Assembly (NCBI GenBank): GCA_934120715.1
Contig: CAKOUW010000001.1
Coordinates: forward strand, 372,001 to 436,000
Origin: an uncultured Bacilli bacterium
GTDB taxonomy: Bacteria; Bacillota_I; Bacilli_A; RF39; UBA660
Direction of reading: 5' to 3'
Length of the DNA stretch: 64,000 nucleotides
Position 1 is the first letter of the stretch, and each line of letters starts with the position of its first letter. A program made the position numbers and the translations under genes. Of this stretch, positions 52,263 through 61,223 are shown in pieces. The notes below the pieces were generated by a model. That model did no database searches. It saw only the letters and a program-made list of their open reading frames with translations, and was not told where the DNA came from.

Positions 52263-53495
52263 TTAGTAGACACTTACACCAAAGGCTGTTGTGGAGAGTT
52301 CAACATTACCAACTTTATCTAGAGGAAATATAATTCCTTGACCTTCACCATTTAAATCAATTCCTGTTTTTTCACCAAAACCAAATTTATCTATATAACT
52401 AAATAATCTTTCTTTACCTAGCATTTGCCCTATCTTCACGAATCCAGGATTGCATGAGTTCTGCAGAACCTGAAGGAAGGTTTGATCTCCGTGTCCTCCT
52501 GCTTTCCAACATTTTAAAACGGACCCATCTACATTTACGCTTCCTGAATCATAAAAATGGTCTTTATCTAAATCTACAATCTTTTCTTCTACAGCAGTTG
52601 CCATTGTTACTACTTTAAAAGTTGAACCTGGTTCATATGATGAAAAGATGGGCAAGTTTCTGCTTAGAACTTCTTGAGAGAATTTTTGATAATTATTAGG
52701 ATCATATCCAGGCCTTGAACCCATTCCTAAAATTTCTCCTGTTTTAGGATCCATAGCGATTGCTAGAGCCATGTCTGGAGAAAACATGTCTACAATATTA
52801 TCTAATTCTCTTTCTATTGATTTTTGAATATTTATATCTATAGTTAGAGTTATATTCATACCTGATTGTGGTTCTACATAAATATCTGATAAATTAAGTT
52901 TATTTCCTTTAGCATCAGAAAAATATTTAATGGCTCCACTCTTTCCAGTCAAATATTTATCATATTGTAACTCTAATCCTGATAGACCTTGATTATCAAT
53001 ACCAACGTAGCCTAGGGTATGTGATAAAAGATTTTTGTAAGGATAATACCTTTTAGCTTCTTTTACTAAATATATTCCATCCATTTCAAGAGATGATATT
53101 TTCTCAGCTGTTTCATATGATAATCTTCTTCCTTCAGGATGGACTCTTTCTATTGATGTTTTTTTATAAACATGTTTTTTCATTTCTTTTTCTTCTACTT
53201 TTAATATTTTAGCAAGTTCTTTAGTTGCTTTTTCCTTATCCTTTATTTGATTAGGAATTAAAATAAGCGAAGTTGTTGTTAAATTGTCAGCTAGAACAAC
53301 ACCATTTCTATCTAATATTAAACCTCTATTTGCTTCTATTGGTAGATCTCTACTCCATAGATTTGATGCATAACTATTTAACTTCTTATAATCAAATATT
53401 TGAATGTAGAAAACTCTTAAAATTATAAAAATAAATAAGAGAAGCATTACTAAAAAAGTCACTTTAATTCGTTCATCTATTTTTTTAAAAAACAT
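52263..53495 (-). pseudogene. SpoVD-type class B penicillin-binding protein, N-terminal part (interrupted gene)
   Basis: The first 406 codons of a class B transpeptidase: cytoplasmic start and membrane helix (VTFLVMLLLFIFIILRVFY, 12-30), the dimerisation domain (ANRGLILDRNGVVLADN, about 54-70; LSHTLGYVGIDNQGLSG), the active-site SSYEPGSTFKVVT (about 288-300, SxxK) and NSCNPGF (about 347, SxN). The stretch SVNVDGSVLKCWKAGGHG and EKTGIDLNGEGQGIIFPLDK resemble SpoVD more than PBP2B. The frame then enters the element and stops after four foreign residues (VSVY). The KTG motif and PASTA domain are 5 kb away at 46419-47105. SD AGAGGTG lies before ATG at 53495. Confidence 0.9.
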
Positions 53496-53597
53496 AATTC
53501 ACCTCTAATAAAGGTGTATGCTTACTAATAAAAAAAAGACTAAAAGTTATTGCAACAATACGTTAATTAAGTTTATTTTTAGTAAATAGTTTTGGAT

Positions 53598-53637
53598 AAA
53601 CAAAAAACGTATAATTTTTGTTATACGCTTTTTGTTT
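53598..53637 (-). terminator. Terminator of the amino-acid ABC transporter genes
   Basis: AAACAAAAA then GCGTATAA pairs with TTATACGT then TTTTTGTTT (one G-T pair, six-base loop) on the minus strand, with a long U-rich tract. The palindromic A/T arms let it work in both directions. Confidence 0.75.
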
Positions 53638-53671
53638 AGGTATTTAATCATTTATACTACCAATTGTATTA

Positions 53672-54397
53672 TTAAATATTTTTTACTTTTGATAAGAAGT
53701 TTTTAACTCTAATATCTTGTGGATTATTGAATATTTCTTCTGGAGTATTATCTTCTATTATTTTGCCTTCATCCATAAAAATAACTCTGGTAGAGAAGTT
53801 TTTAATAAAGTTCATTTCATGTGATACAACTAACATTGTCATACCGTCTTTAGCAATTTCTCTCATTAAATTAGTAACTTCTCCAATCATTTCTGGATCA
53901 AGAGCAGATGTAGGTTCATCAAATAACATTAATTCTGGTTTCATTATAAGAGCCCTTATAATGGCAATTCTTTGCTTTTGACCGCCAGATAATTCTCTTG
54001 GATAATAATTCTTTTTATCTTCTAGATCAATTTTCTTTAGAAGTTTTGTAGCTTCTTTTATGGCATCTTTTCTTGTTAATAGGCCTAGTTTTACAGGAGA
54101 TAAAATAATGTTTTCTAAAACAGTCATATTTTCAAAGAGATTAAATTGTTGAAAGACCATCCCTATTTTTCTTCTAATACCAGTAATATTACTATTTAAA
54201 TTTATAGTTTCATTTTCAAAAGTAATAGTACCTGAAGTTGGTACTTCTAAAAAATTAATGGTTCTTAAAAAAGTAGATTTACCACATCCTGATGGTCCAA
54301 TGATACCTATTATTTCTCCTTTATCTACTTTTAGATTTATACCTTTTAGGACTTTTTTCTGACCAAAATTTTTAACTAAATTCTTAACTTCTAACAT
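53672..54397 (-). CDS. Polar amino-acid ABC transporter ATPase (GlnQ/HisP type)
   Basis: A 241-residue nucleotide-binding subunit. Walker A GPSGCGKST (about 34-42), Q-loop MVFQQFNLFENMT (about 82-94), signature ELSGGQKQR (about 134-142), Walker B LMLFDEPTSALD (about 156-167) and switch His in VVSHEMNF. The FENMT segment after the Q-loop and the DPEMIGEV motif are typical of the polar amino-acid importer subfamily. SD AAGAGG precedes ATG at 54397, which overlaps the permease gene by 14 bases. Its placement just downstream of the arginine deiminase operon suggests import of arginine or a related amino acid. Confidence 0.93.
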   Translation of the reverse strand: MLEVKNLVKNFGQKKVLKGINLKVDKGEIIGIIGPSGCGKSTFLRTINFLEVPTSGTITFENETINLNSNITGIRRKIGMVFQQFNLFENMTVLENIILSPVKLGLLTRKDAIKEATKLLKKIDLEDKKNYYPRELSGGQKQRIAIIRALIMKPELMLFDEPTSALDPEMIGEVTNLMREIAKDGMTMLVVSHEMNFIKNFSTRVIFMDEGKIIEDNTPEEIFNNPQDIRVKNFLSKVKNI

Positions 54398-55814
54398 TAT
54401 TTAACCTCTTTTCCATTAGGTTTATTAATCTAGCTAGACCATAAGTAATAATTAAATAAATTAGGGCTATTAATATTAATGGGAAGAAATAGTCATATGT
54501 TCTTGAAGCTATAATATCACTAGCTTTTGTTAATTCTATTATACCTATATAGGCTCCAACTGATGTTTCCTTTACTAAAGTTATAAATTCATTACCTAGG
54601 GCTGGTAGTATATTTTTTATAGCTTGAGGAAAAATAATATATTGCATTACTTGTCTATAGTTTAGACTTAGAGCATAACCGGCTTCTCTTTGTCCTTTAT
54701 CGACTGAATCTAGACCAGCTCTTATTATTTCAGCAACATAGGCTGCACTATTTAGACCAAATGATAGAATACCTACTAGGACAATATTTATAGAGGTTGT
54801 TTTAAATATAACATAGTAAATTATCATTAACTGAAGAATACTTGGAGTACCTCTTATTATTGTTATATATATTTTAGCTAAAATATTTAAGAGTTTTAAT
54901 TTATTAGTATTATCATGATAATTTCTTACTATAGCAAGTAAAGTACCTAGAATAACACCTATTACTACAGCACCTAGAGCTATTAAAAGTGTATTAATAA
55001 GACCTTCAATAATATATTTATATCTTCCTTCATAGATAACACTACTATAGAATTTATCAATAATACCTAGAGATGATTTTTTATCGTTTTCTATTCCCAT
55101 ATGCTTTAAAATGATGTCATCAATCTCACCACTTTTTTTCATTTTATTGATCACATTATTACAAGCTTCTAATAGTTCTTCATTGTCTTTTCTTACTACC
55201 ATGCCATAGTTATCTACAACTAGAGGCTCTTTTAATATTTTCATATCATCTGTTATTAATTTGGTAGCTGGTAGATAGTCCATAACAACAGCATTAACTT
55301 TATCATCTTTTAGATCTTGAATAGCTGCTAAAAACTTTTTTTCTCTAATAACTGTAACAGTCTTATAGTTTTCTGTTAAATAGGAATCAGCTGTTGTGCC
55401 TAATTGAACGGCTACTTTACCAGATAGATTTTTACTACTTGTTATGTGACTATTCTTTTTTACTATAATTACTTGTTTTGATGAAGCATAATTATCAGTA
55501 AAAGCTACTTCTTTAGCACGTTCTTTAGTATATGAGATACCTGCTGCACCAAGATCACTTTTTGATGTTTTAATTTCACTGATTATAGAATCAAAGGCAA
55601 CATCTTTTATTACTAATTCTTTTCCTAAATAGTCTGCTATTTTTTTAGCTATATCAATATCTACTCCAACAATTTCACCATTAGAATAATATTCATAGGG
55701 AGCAAATCCTGCCTCTGTTACTAGAGTAAGTTGTTCTTTATTTTTATCAGTACATCCAGTAATTAAGATGGAAAATATTATGGTTATAATTATTATAATT
55801 GTTTTCTTTTTCAT
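54384..55814 (-). CDS. Amino-acid ABC transporter: substrate-binding protein fused to permease
   Basis: A 476-residue fusion. Residues 1-20 are a lipoprotein signal peptide ending in the lipobox ITGC (Cys-21). Residues about 25-245 are a family 3 binding protein (LVTEAGFAPYEYYSNGEIVGVDIDI in part: GFAPYEYYSNGEIVGVD; later AVQLGTTADSY). Residues about 265-470 are a BPD permease with five helices and the EAA loop EAGYALSLNYRQVMQYIIFP (about 385-404). Fused importers of this sort are known in Bacillota (GlnP type). The complex with the downstream ATPase is complete. Specificity is unknown; arginine is suggested only by context. SD GAAGGTG precedes ATG at 55814. Confidence 0.92.
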   Translation of the reverse strand: MKKKTIIIIITIIFSILITGCTDKNKEQLTLVTEAGFAPYEYYSNGEIVGVDIDIAKKIADYLGKELVIKDVAFDSIISEIKTSKSDLGAAGISYTKERAKEVAFTDNYASSKQVIIVKKNSHITSSKNLSGKVAVQLGTTADSYLTENYKTVTVIREKKFLAAIQDLKDDKVNAVVMDYLPATKLITDDMKILKEPLVVDNYGMVVRKDNEELLEACNNVINKMKKSGEIDDIILKHMGIENDKKSSLGIIDKFYSSVIYEGRYKYIIEGLINTLLIALGAVVIGVILGTLLAIVRNYHDNTNKLKLLNILAKIYITIIRGTPSILQLMIIYYVIFKTTSINIVLVGILSFGLNSAAYVAEIIRAGLDSVDKGQREAGYALSLNYRQVMQYIIFPQAIKNILPALGNEFITLVKETSVGAYIGIIELTKASDIIASRTYDYFFPLILIALIYLIITYGLARLINLMEKRLNNVRS

Positions 55815-55831
55815 ATTAACACCTTCTATAG

Positions 55832-55856
55832 ATAAAAGGGGATTATCCCCTTTTTA
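55832..55856 (-). terminator. Terminator between the arc operon and the ABC transporter
   Basis: A 9-bp perfect stem (AAAAGGGGA / TCCCCTTTT) with a three-base loop directly follows the arcC-antiporter stop; only four T follow on the minus strand, so readthrough into the transporter genes is possible. Confidence 0.65.
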
Positions 55857-55858
55857 CC

Positions 55859-58243
55859 TTATAAAATTAACATAGCTATAGTTAGTACTAAAATATTAGC
55901 TAAGAATATACAAGCTAGAACTTTAAATACCCATTTTAACCAAGTAGTATATTCAACTTTAGCTAACGCTAGACCACCCATTATAGCTCCACAAGTTGGA
56001 GTAAATAGGTTTACAAAACCGTTTGCTGCTACCATACCCATTATAGTGGCTTCTATACTGTAGCCTACTCTTTGAGCAAGAGGAGCCATTATTGGAGATG
56101 ATAGAGTTGCTAGTCCACTACTTGATGGAACTAATACTGATAGGAAACCATGGAAAATATAGTTTACTGGGGCAAATATTACTTTTGGTACAGATTGTAG
56201 TAATGAGGCTACATTATGAATTAGATAGTTATCCAAATATGTTTCACTCATTAATACTGAAGCACCTCTAGCAAGAGCAATTATTAATACTACTCCCACC
56301 ATATCATCAGCTCCATCTACTAACTTATCAACTATTTCATGTTCCTTCATTCTATTAACAATAGCAATAATAATAGCCATTAATAAAAACCAAAGTGAAG
56401 CTTCTTGGAAATACCATTGTCCTATAGGAACACCAGCAAGCCAAGATAGACCTAAAATTTTAGAATTAGCAAAGAAAGTAATACCAAAGTCTTCCCATGG
56501 AATGAAGCTTGCTATCATGATAACGAAAGTTAGTGCAAATAGAATTAAAGTTATCTTTTGTTTTCCAGATAGTTTTACTTCTTCTTTTGGAATATCTTCA
56601 CCATATGTTGCTTCCATGGCTTTTTGTTCTTGAAGGCTTAAGATAGTTGAACCTTTTTTCTTTATTACTTTTTTAGCATAAGACATTACAAATAGAATTG
56701 AAATAAGTAAGGTTGTTAACCATAATACTGTTCCTAATCCAATTATTACACCTTGATTTATTACTGTTCCTTTTGGTAAGACTGCTTTAGCGGCATCTAC
56801 TGCAACACCAACAGCGAATGGGTTAACAGTTGATCCTAGAACACCTGATCCTGCTCCAAGTAGGACAATAGCAGATGAGACAACGGTATCCATTCCAGCT
56901 GCTACCATAGTGGCAGCAAGTAAAGCATAAAAGCCTACTGTCTCTTCTAACATTCCATATGTTGTACCACCGATTGAGAATAGAATCATTAAAATAGGAA
57001 TTAATACTAGTTCATGTCCATGAAGTTTTTTTATTAAGACTTGAATTCCTGTTTCAATTGCTTCTGTTGAATTAACAATTTTTAAGAATGCTCCAAGGAT
57101 TAAAACAAAGACGCATATATCGATGGCATCACCAAATCCTTGAATAGGAGCTAATAAAGTTTGGGCTAGACTGGCACCTACAACACCACTTCCATCTACT
57201 ACATTATCACCGATAAACGAAGCTGTAGGTAATAAGTGTGTTACTAGACCTAATATAAATATTAGTAATAATATGATAGTAAAAGCACTTAGTGAAAAAG
57301 CTGCTCTTTTTTTCTTTTCTACTTTTTTTACCCCTTGTTGATAAATCATAGTACCTGTTTTTCCATCTTTGGCTTCTTTAGCCTTATCTAATGAAGAAAT
57401 GATGGCTTTTTTCTCTGTTCCTCTAACAAATTCGATAGCTGATTCTATTTTTGGTAACATACTACCTTCTTTAAATTCTTCATTTCTTATACCAACTCTT
57501 GCTTCTGAAACAGACAATTTATCAATTTTCTTTTCATTTTCCTTGTCATAATTTAGAGATACTTTTTCAACGTCCGTTAAAATTAATAATTCATCGGCAT
57601 TTATCTCCTTAGCAAGTAAGGCACTTGTTCTATCTTTGTCAATTACGGCATCTATTCCTTCATAACCATCTTTTTTAGTCATAACAACAGGAATACCACC
57701 ACCACCGCAAGCAATAACTATAGTTCCTTCTGACATTAATTTTTCAATTGTTGCAAGTTCAAGAATTTTTTTAGGTTTAGGTGATGCTACTACTTTTCGG
57801 TATCCTCTACCAGCATCTTCTTTATAAATGCCTTGACCTTCTTTTTTTCTTTTCATGGCTTCTTCTCTTGTTAAAAATTCGCCAATTGGTTTGGTTGGAT
57901 TTTGAAAAGCTGGATCTTTTGGATCTACTTCTACTTGGGTAAGAACTGTCACAACATTTTTATTAATGTGTCTTTTATTTAATTCATCTTTTAGTGATTG
58001 TTGTAGTTGATATCCAATATATCCTTGAGACATGGCACCACTTTCGGCAAATGGCATATTTTCATCTTTCATGGAATTATATATCATACCAACTTGTGGC
58101 CCATTACCATGAGTGATTACAACTTGATTTCCAGCTTCAATTATGTCTACTAAGTACTTAGCAGTTTTATCAATTAAATCATGCTGTTCTTCTTGTTTTT
58201 TTCCTAACGCGTTACCCCCTAATGCAATAACTATTTTACTCAT
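55859..58243 (-). CDS. arcC: Carbamate kinase fused to a YfcC-type antiporter (ArcC-ArcD-like fusion)
   Basis: A single 794-residue frame. Residues 1-312 are a complete carbamate kinase (IVIALGGNALGKK at 4-16; VITHGNGPQVG about 42-52; IACGGGGIPVV about 173-183; DKDRTSALLA; MLPKIESAIEF about 262-272), which makes ATP from carbamoyl phosphate. After a lysine-rich linker (about 313-325) comes an 11-13-helix transporter of the YfcC/DcuC family (SIGGTTYGMLEETVGFYAL about 425; GSGVLGSTVNPFAVGVA about 473; VLVPSSSGLATLSSPIMAPL about 715; LFTPTCGAIMGGLALA about 757). YfcC-like proteins serve as arginine/ornithine exchangers in arc operons. It overlaps arcB by four bases (ATGA), so the pathway ends in one membrane-bound protein. 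Confidence 0.93.
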   Translation of the reverse strand: MSKIVIALGGNALGKKQEEQHDLIDKTAKYLVDIIEAGNQVVITHGNGPQVGMIYNSMKDENMPFAESGAMSQGYIGYQLQQSLKDELNKRHINKNVVTVLTQVEVDPKDPAFQNPTKPIGEFLTREEAMKRKKEGQGIYKEDAGRGYRKVVASPKPKKILELATIEKLMSEGTIVIACGGGGIPVVMTKKDGYEGIDAVIDKDRTSALLAKEINADELLILTDVEKVSLNYDKENEKKIDKLSVSEARVGIRNEEFKEGSMLPKIESAIEFVRGTEKKAIISSLDKAKEAKDGKTGTMIYQQGVKKVEKKKRAAFSLSAFTIILLLIFILGLVTHLLPTASFIGDNVVDGSGVVGASLAQTLLAPIQGFGDAIDICVFVLILGAFLKIVNSTEAIETGIQVLIKKLHGHELVLIPILMILFSIGGTTYGMLEETVGFYALLAATMVAAGMDTVVSSAIVLLGAGSGVLGSTVNPFAVGVAVDAAKAVLPKGTVINQGVIIGLGTVLWLTTLLISILFVMSYAKKVIKKKGSTILSLQEQKAMEATYGEDIPKEEVKLSGKQKITLILFALTFVIMIASFIPWEDFGITFFANSKILGLSWLAGVPIGQWYFQEASLWFLLMAIIIAIVNRMKEHEIVDKLVDGADDMVGVVLIIALARGASVLMSETYLDNYLIHNVASLLQSVPKVIFAPVNYIFHGFLSVLVPSSSGLATLSSPIMAPLAQRVGYSIEATIMGMVAANGFVNLFTPTCGAIMGGLALAKVEYTTWLKWVFKVLACIFLANILVLTIAMLIL

Positions 58244-59229
58244 TTTAAAGTCTCCAACATTACAGCTTTGATTGTATGAAGTCTATTTTCAGCTTCTTCA
58301 AATACTCTAGATTTGCTAGACTCAAACACCTCGTCTGTAACTTCCATTTCTTTTATTCCAAATTTTTCTTCTATTTCTTTACCTATTTTAGTTTCATTGT
58401 TATGAAATGATGGTAGGCAGTGCAAGAAGATAGCACTTTCTTTAGCATTATTCATTACATCCATGGTTACTTGATATGGTTTTAGCAATTCAATTCTTGC
58501 CTTCCATAACTCTTCTTTTTCGCCCATTGATACCCAAACGTCAGTATAAATGGCATCAGCATTTTTAGTAGCTGCCATTATATCCTCTTCTGTTTCTATA
58601 ATGGCTCCTGTTTCTTGAGCTATTTCTTGGCACTGGGCAATTAAATTTTCATCTGGAAATAGTTCCTTTGGAGCACAGCATGTAAAGTTAATTCCTAACT
58701 TAGAACATATAACCATTAAAGAGTTACCAACATTATTTCTGGCATCTCCACAAAAGACTAGTTTTCTTCCCTTTAGGTCACCAAACTCTTCTTGCATAGT
58801 CATTATATCAGCTAACATTTGTGTTGGATGAAATTCATTTGTTAAGCCATTCCAAACAGGAACTTTACTATACTTAGCTAAGCTTTCAACGATATCTTGA
58901 CCGAAACCACGGTACTCAATACCATCATACATCTTATCTAAAACTCTAGCTGTATCTTCGATAGTTTCTTTCTTACCCATTTGTGATCCAGTTGGTCCTA
59001 GGTAAGTTGCGGACATACCAAGATCATTAGCTCCAACTTCGAAGGCACATCTTGTCCTAGTAGAATCTTTTTCAAAGATCATAGCAATCTGTTTTCCTTC
59101 TAGATATCTATGGGGTTCATGATTTCTTTTCTTCTTTTTTAAATCTATTGCTACTGAAAGTAAATACTCTATTTCTTCTTTTGAATAATCTAGTAGTTTT
59201 AAAAAATCTCTTCCTCTTAAATCTACCAT
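58240..59229 (-). CDS. arcB: Ornithine carbamoyltransferase (catabolic, ArcB)
   Basis: Converts citrulline and phosphate to ornithine and carbamoyl phosphate in the deiminase pathway. The 329-residue protein has the carbamoyl phosphate motif FEKDSTRTRCAFE (about residues 53-65; STRTR), LGPTGSQMGKKETIEDTARV (about 76-95), WNGLTNEFHPTQMLAD (about 125-140; HPTQ) and FLHCLPSFH (about 269-277; HCLP). It starts inside the arcA stop region (overlap ATGGTAG, seven bases) and ends overlapping the carbamate kinase fusion, so translation of all three is coupled. The context makes the catabolic direction likely. Confidence 0.95.
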   Translation of the reverse strand: MVDLRGRDFLKLLDYSKEEIEYLLSVAIDLKKKKRNHEPHRYLEGKQIAMIFEKDSTRTRCAFEVGANDLGMSATYLGPTGSQMGKKETIEDTARVLDKMYDGIEYRGFGQDIVESLAKYSKVPVWNGLTNEFHPTQMLADIMTMQEEFGDLKGRKLVFCGDARNNVGNSLMVICSKLGINFTCCAPKELFPDENLIAQCQEIAQETGAIIETEEDIMAATKNADAIYTDVWVSMGEKEELWKARIELLKPYQVTMDVMNNAKESAIFLHCLPSFHNNETKIGKEIEEKFGIKEMEVTDEVFESSKSRVFEEAENRLHTIKAVMLETLK

Positions 59230-60470
59230 TCAACATCCTCCCTTACTAGTGGCATAGACATACATCTTGGACCACCTCGTCCACGACCTAATTCAGCACC
59301 ATGGACTTCAATTACTTTAAGTCCGGCTTTGCGTAATACATCATTTGTTACATTATTTCTGTCATATACTACAACTGTTCCTGGAGCAATACAAAGTGTA
59401 TTTGAACCATCATTCCATTGCTCTCTTTCTGATGCTACTTTATCCCCTCCAGCACAAGGAATTAAAGTTACTGGATGATGAAGATATTTTTCTAATATTT
59501 CTTCTAATGACCCATTTACTTCTTTTACGTTTAAGTCTTCAAAAGTTGTAGGATCAAAGCCTTCAGTAATTTCAAATACTTGTAATGTATCTGATATTCC
59601 AGGATGATAAGTAAATGTGTACTTATCTATTTGAGTAAATACTGTGTCTAAGTGCATAAATGCTCTAGATACAGGAATATTGAATGCAAGAATAGTATCA
59701 ATATTACAGCTTAAATCTTTAAAGAAATTCTTTGCAATTTGATCAATTGCAGCAGCGGAAGTTCTTTGAGAAATACCTATCGCTACTATGTGATCATTAA
59801 TATTTAATAAGTCTCCACCTTCAGTATGCCAATGATATGATCTATTATAGTATAGTGGCGTATTTTTATAATCTTTATGATATTTAAATACATATTCTGC
59901 ATAAATACACTCTCTATTTCTGGTTACTGAATACATGTGATTTAAGTTTATTCCCTCTCCTACACTAGCAAAATTATCTCTTGTAAAATATAAGTTTGGC
60001 ATAGGTGCAGCAATAAACTTTTCTGGCTCATCGACTAAGTCAACTAGAGTCTTTTCAATTTCTCTTTTTCTAGATGGGAAGTCTTTTATTTGAATTCCTT
60101 CCATAGTTTGCAATACTAGTTTTTTAGAGTCTTTTATTCTATCTAGAAAATTATAAGCTAAGTTCTGATATTTAATAGTATGAATTCCAGCTTCTTCTAT
60201 AAATTGTTTTATAAATTTACTACGAATTTCACTGCTACTATCAAGCACTTCGGCTACCAAATCCTCTAAATAGACAACTTCTACACCATTGTCTCTTAAA
60301 GCATCAGCAAAAGCATCATGTTCTTTTTGTGCATCTTCTAAGTATGGAATATCATCAAAAAGTAATTCTCCTAGTGTATCAGGTGTTAAATTTAGTAATT
60401 CGTTTCCTGGTCTATGTAATAATACTTTTTTTAATTTTCCAATTTCACTTGTTACGTGAATGTTACTCAT
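59223..60470 (-). CDS. arcA: Arginine deiminase
   Basis: Hydrolyses arginine to citrulline and ammonia, the first step of ATP production from arginine and a source of acid resistance. The 415-residue protein shows TSEIGKLKKVLLHRPG (about 6-21), PNLYFTRDNFASVGEG (about 158-173), the His region HTEGGDLL (about 216-223; E/H of the triad), FMHLDTVFTQID (about 264-275) and the nucleophile loop GRGRGGPRCMSMPLVRED (about 393-410) with Cys. ATG at 60470 has SD GGAGAAGG; the open frame runs 14 codons further up without an SD. It is first in arcA-arcB-arcC and has its own promoter and a palindrome at the transcript start. Confidence 0.97.
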   Translation of the reverse strand: MSNIHVTSEIGKLKKVLLHRPGNELLNLTPDTLGELLFDDIPYLEDAQKEHDAFADALRDNGVEVVYLEDLVAEVLDSSSEIRSKFIKQFIEEAGIHTIKYQNLAYNFLDRIKDSKKLVLQTMEGIQIKDFPSRKREIEKTLVDLVDEPEKFIAAPMPNLYFTRDNFASVGEGINLNHMYSVTRNRECIYAEYVFKYHKDYKNTPLYYNRSYHWHTEGGDLLNINDHIVAIGISQRTSAAAIDQIAKNFFKDLSCNIDTILAFNIPVSRAFMHLDTVFTQIDKYTFTYHPGISDTLQVFEITEGFDPTTFEDLNVKEVNGSLEEILEKYLHHPVTLIPCAGGDKVASEREQWNDGSNTLCIAPGTVVVYDRNNVTNDVLRKAGLKVIEVHGAELGRGRGGPRCMSMPLVREDVEW

Positions 60471-60497
60471 TCTTTTCCTTCTCCTTTCAGTAGTATA

Positions 60498-60519
60498 ATA
60501 ATAAGATGCCACTTATTAT
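60498..60519 (-). promoter_or_regulatory. Inverted repeat at the arcA transcription start (operator or 5' hairpin)
   Basis: ATAATAAG (60498-60505) and CTTATTAT (60512-60519) are perfect 8-base inverted repeats separated by six bases, covering about +2 to +23 of the predicted transcript. It could be a repressor operator for arginine or carbon control or a 5' stabilising hairpin. It does not match the ArgR box closely. Confidence 0.5.
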
Positions 60520-60527
60520 CTATTTTA

Positions 60528-60555
60528 ATTATACCAAATTTAAATTTTATGTAAA
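60528..60555 (-). promoter_or_regulatory. Promoter of the arc operon
   Basis: TTTACA (60550-60555, minus strand) and a perfect TATAAT (60528-60533) are spaced by 16 bases. The start would be near 60521. Confidence 0.7.
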
Positions 60556-60588
60556 TAGTTAAAGATAGACAGTTTCCAAATTTTTGGT

Positions 60589-60617
60589 AAAAAAAAGAAT
60601 TTACAAATTGTGAATTC
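60589..60617 (-). terminator. Terminator of the small LPXTG gene
   Basis: GAATTCACA and TGTAAATTC (one mismatch, three-base loop) form a stem directly after the stop, followed by eight T on the minus strand. Confidence 0.75.
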
Positions 60618-60620
60618 CAA

Positions 60621-61130
60621 TTAAACTGTAGTTGATTTATTTCTATATGATACAAAAGCAATTGATCCTAATACTATTACTAATAAACCGATTGTAGTAT
60701 AAACAAGCGTTCCAACACCTCCAGTTGATGGAAGTAGGCCTTGTTTAGCATTTTCTACATCTAGATGAACGTAAGTTGTACTAGAAGGTTCTATTGTGAT
60801 ACTTGCTATATCTGTTGCTGTTTTATAACCAGTAGCTGCTTTTAGTTGTTTAATATAATATGTACCACTAGGAAGTCCTAGATATCTACCAACTATTTGG
60901 CTATCTATTGTTTCATCTACATTTAAATCACTTTCATTTACTTTTACAATCAAGCCAGTAGTATCTACTACTTTTTTATTGTCATCAACAGTAATAGTTG
61001 CATTTTCAGCTCTTGCATTTAAAAGATTAACAAATGGTAAAAGAAGTATAGCTAAAATTAAGACTAAACTCATTATTTTTTTGAAATTCTTAGTTGCAAT
61101 TTTTGATGTCATTAACATCATATTCTTCAT
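60621..61130 (-). CDS. Small LPXTG surface protein with a SpaA-like domain
   Basis: A 169-residue protein destined for the cell wall. Residues 1-42 are a signal peptide with a long basic start (IMSLVLILAILLLPFVNLLNARA). Residues about 45-125 are a single prealbumin/SpaA-like beta domain (LGLPSGTYYIKQLKAATGYK), then the sorting signal LPSTGG (about 133-138), a hydrophobic helix and a basic tail. Sortase would join the Thr to peptidoglycan or to a pilus. Its C-terminus is nearly identical to that of the partial protein at the right edge of the window (NAKQGLLPSTGG). No sortase gene is in the window. SD AAGAAGG precedes ATG at 61130. Confidence 0.88.
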   Translation of the reverse strand: MKNMMLMTSKIATKNFKKIMSLVLILAILLLPFVNLLNARAENATITVDDNKKVVDTTGLIVKVNESDLNVDETIDSQIVGRYLGLPSGTYYIKQLKAATGYKTATDIASITIEPSSTTYVHLDVENAKQGLLPSTGGVGTLVYTTIGLLVIVLGSIAFVSYRNKSTTV

Positions 61131-61223
61131 TTAATTGCCTTCTTTTCTATATCCTATATTAGGTATTTATCATAATATTTTTTATTAGGAAAGATTGTTT
61201 TTACTACCTGGTGTAAACTAGAC

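Larger units (their letters stand above)
47106..52282 (-). mobile_element. 5.17 kb serine-recombinase element inserted in the SpoVD-type PBP gene
   Basis: The element lies between two copies of TTGGT (minus strand; 47106-47110 and 52278-52282) and carries, in the same orientation as the host gene, a large serine recombinase, a 54-residue ORF, a kinase-like gene and a doubly broken fic gene. Removing one repeat and everything between restores GCC TTT GGT CAA GGA, coding AFGQGVSVTP, with an open frame of 634 codons. The rebuilt attB is CCTTTGGTCAAGG, an imperfect palindrome centred on the core. The rebuilt attP has TAGAC and GTCTA arms symmetric about the same core. There are no conjugation or capsid genes, so it is not self-transmissible by itself. 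Confidence 0.9.

Noticed and set aside
47106..52282. The element considered as a prophage or conjugative element
   Set aside because: Apart from the recombinase there are no capsid, portal, terminase, relaxase or coupling genes in its 5.17 kb.
53496..53597. Promoter for the PBP gene
   Set aside because: Only weak hexamers were found (TTGCAA with a poor -10), none better than chance in this AT-rich DNA.
53672..55814. Binding protein-permease fusion considered as novel
   Set aside because: Such fusions are known for GlnP-type importers in Bacillota.
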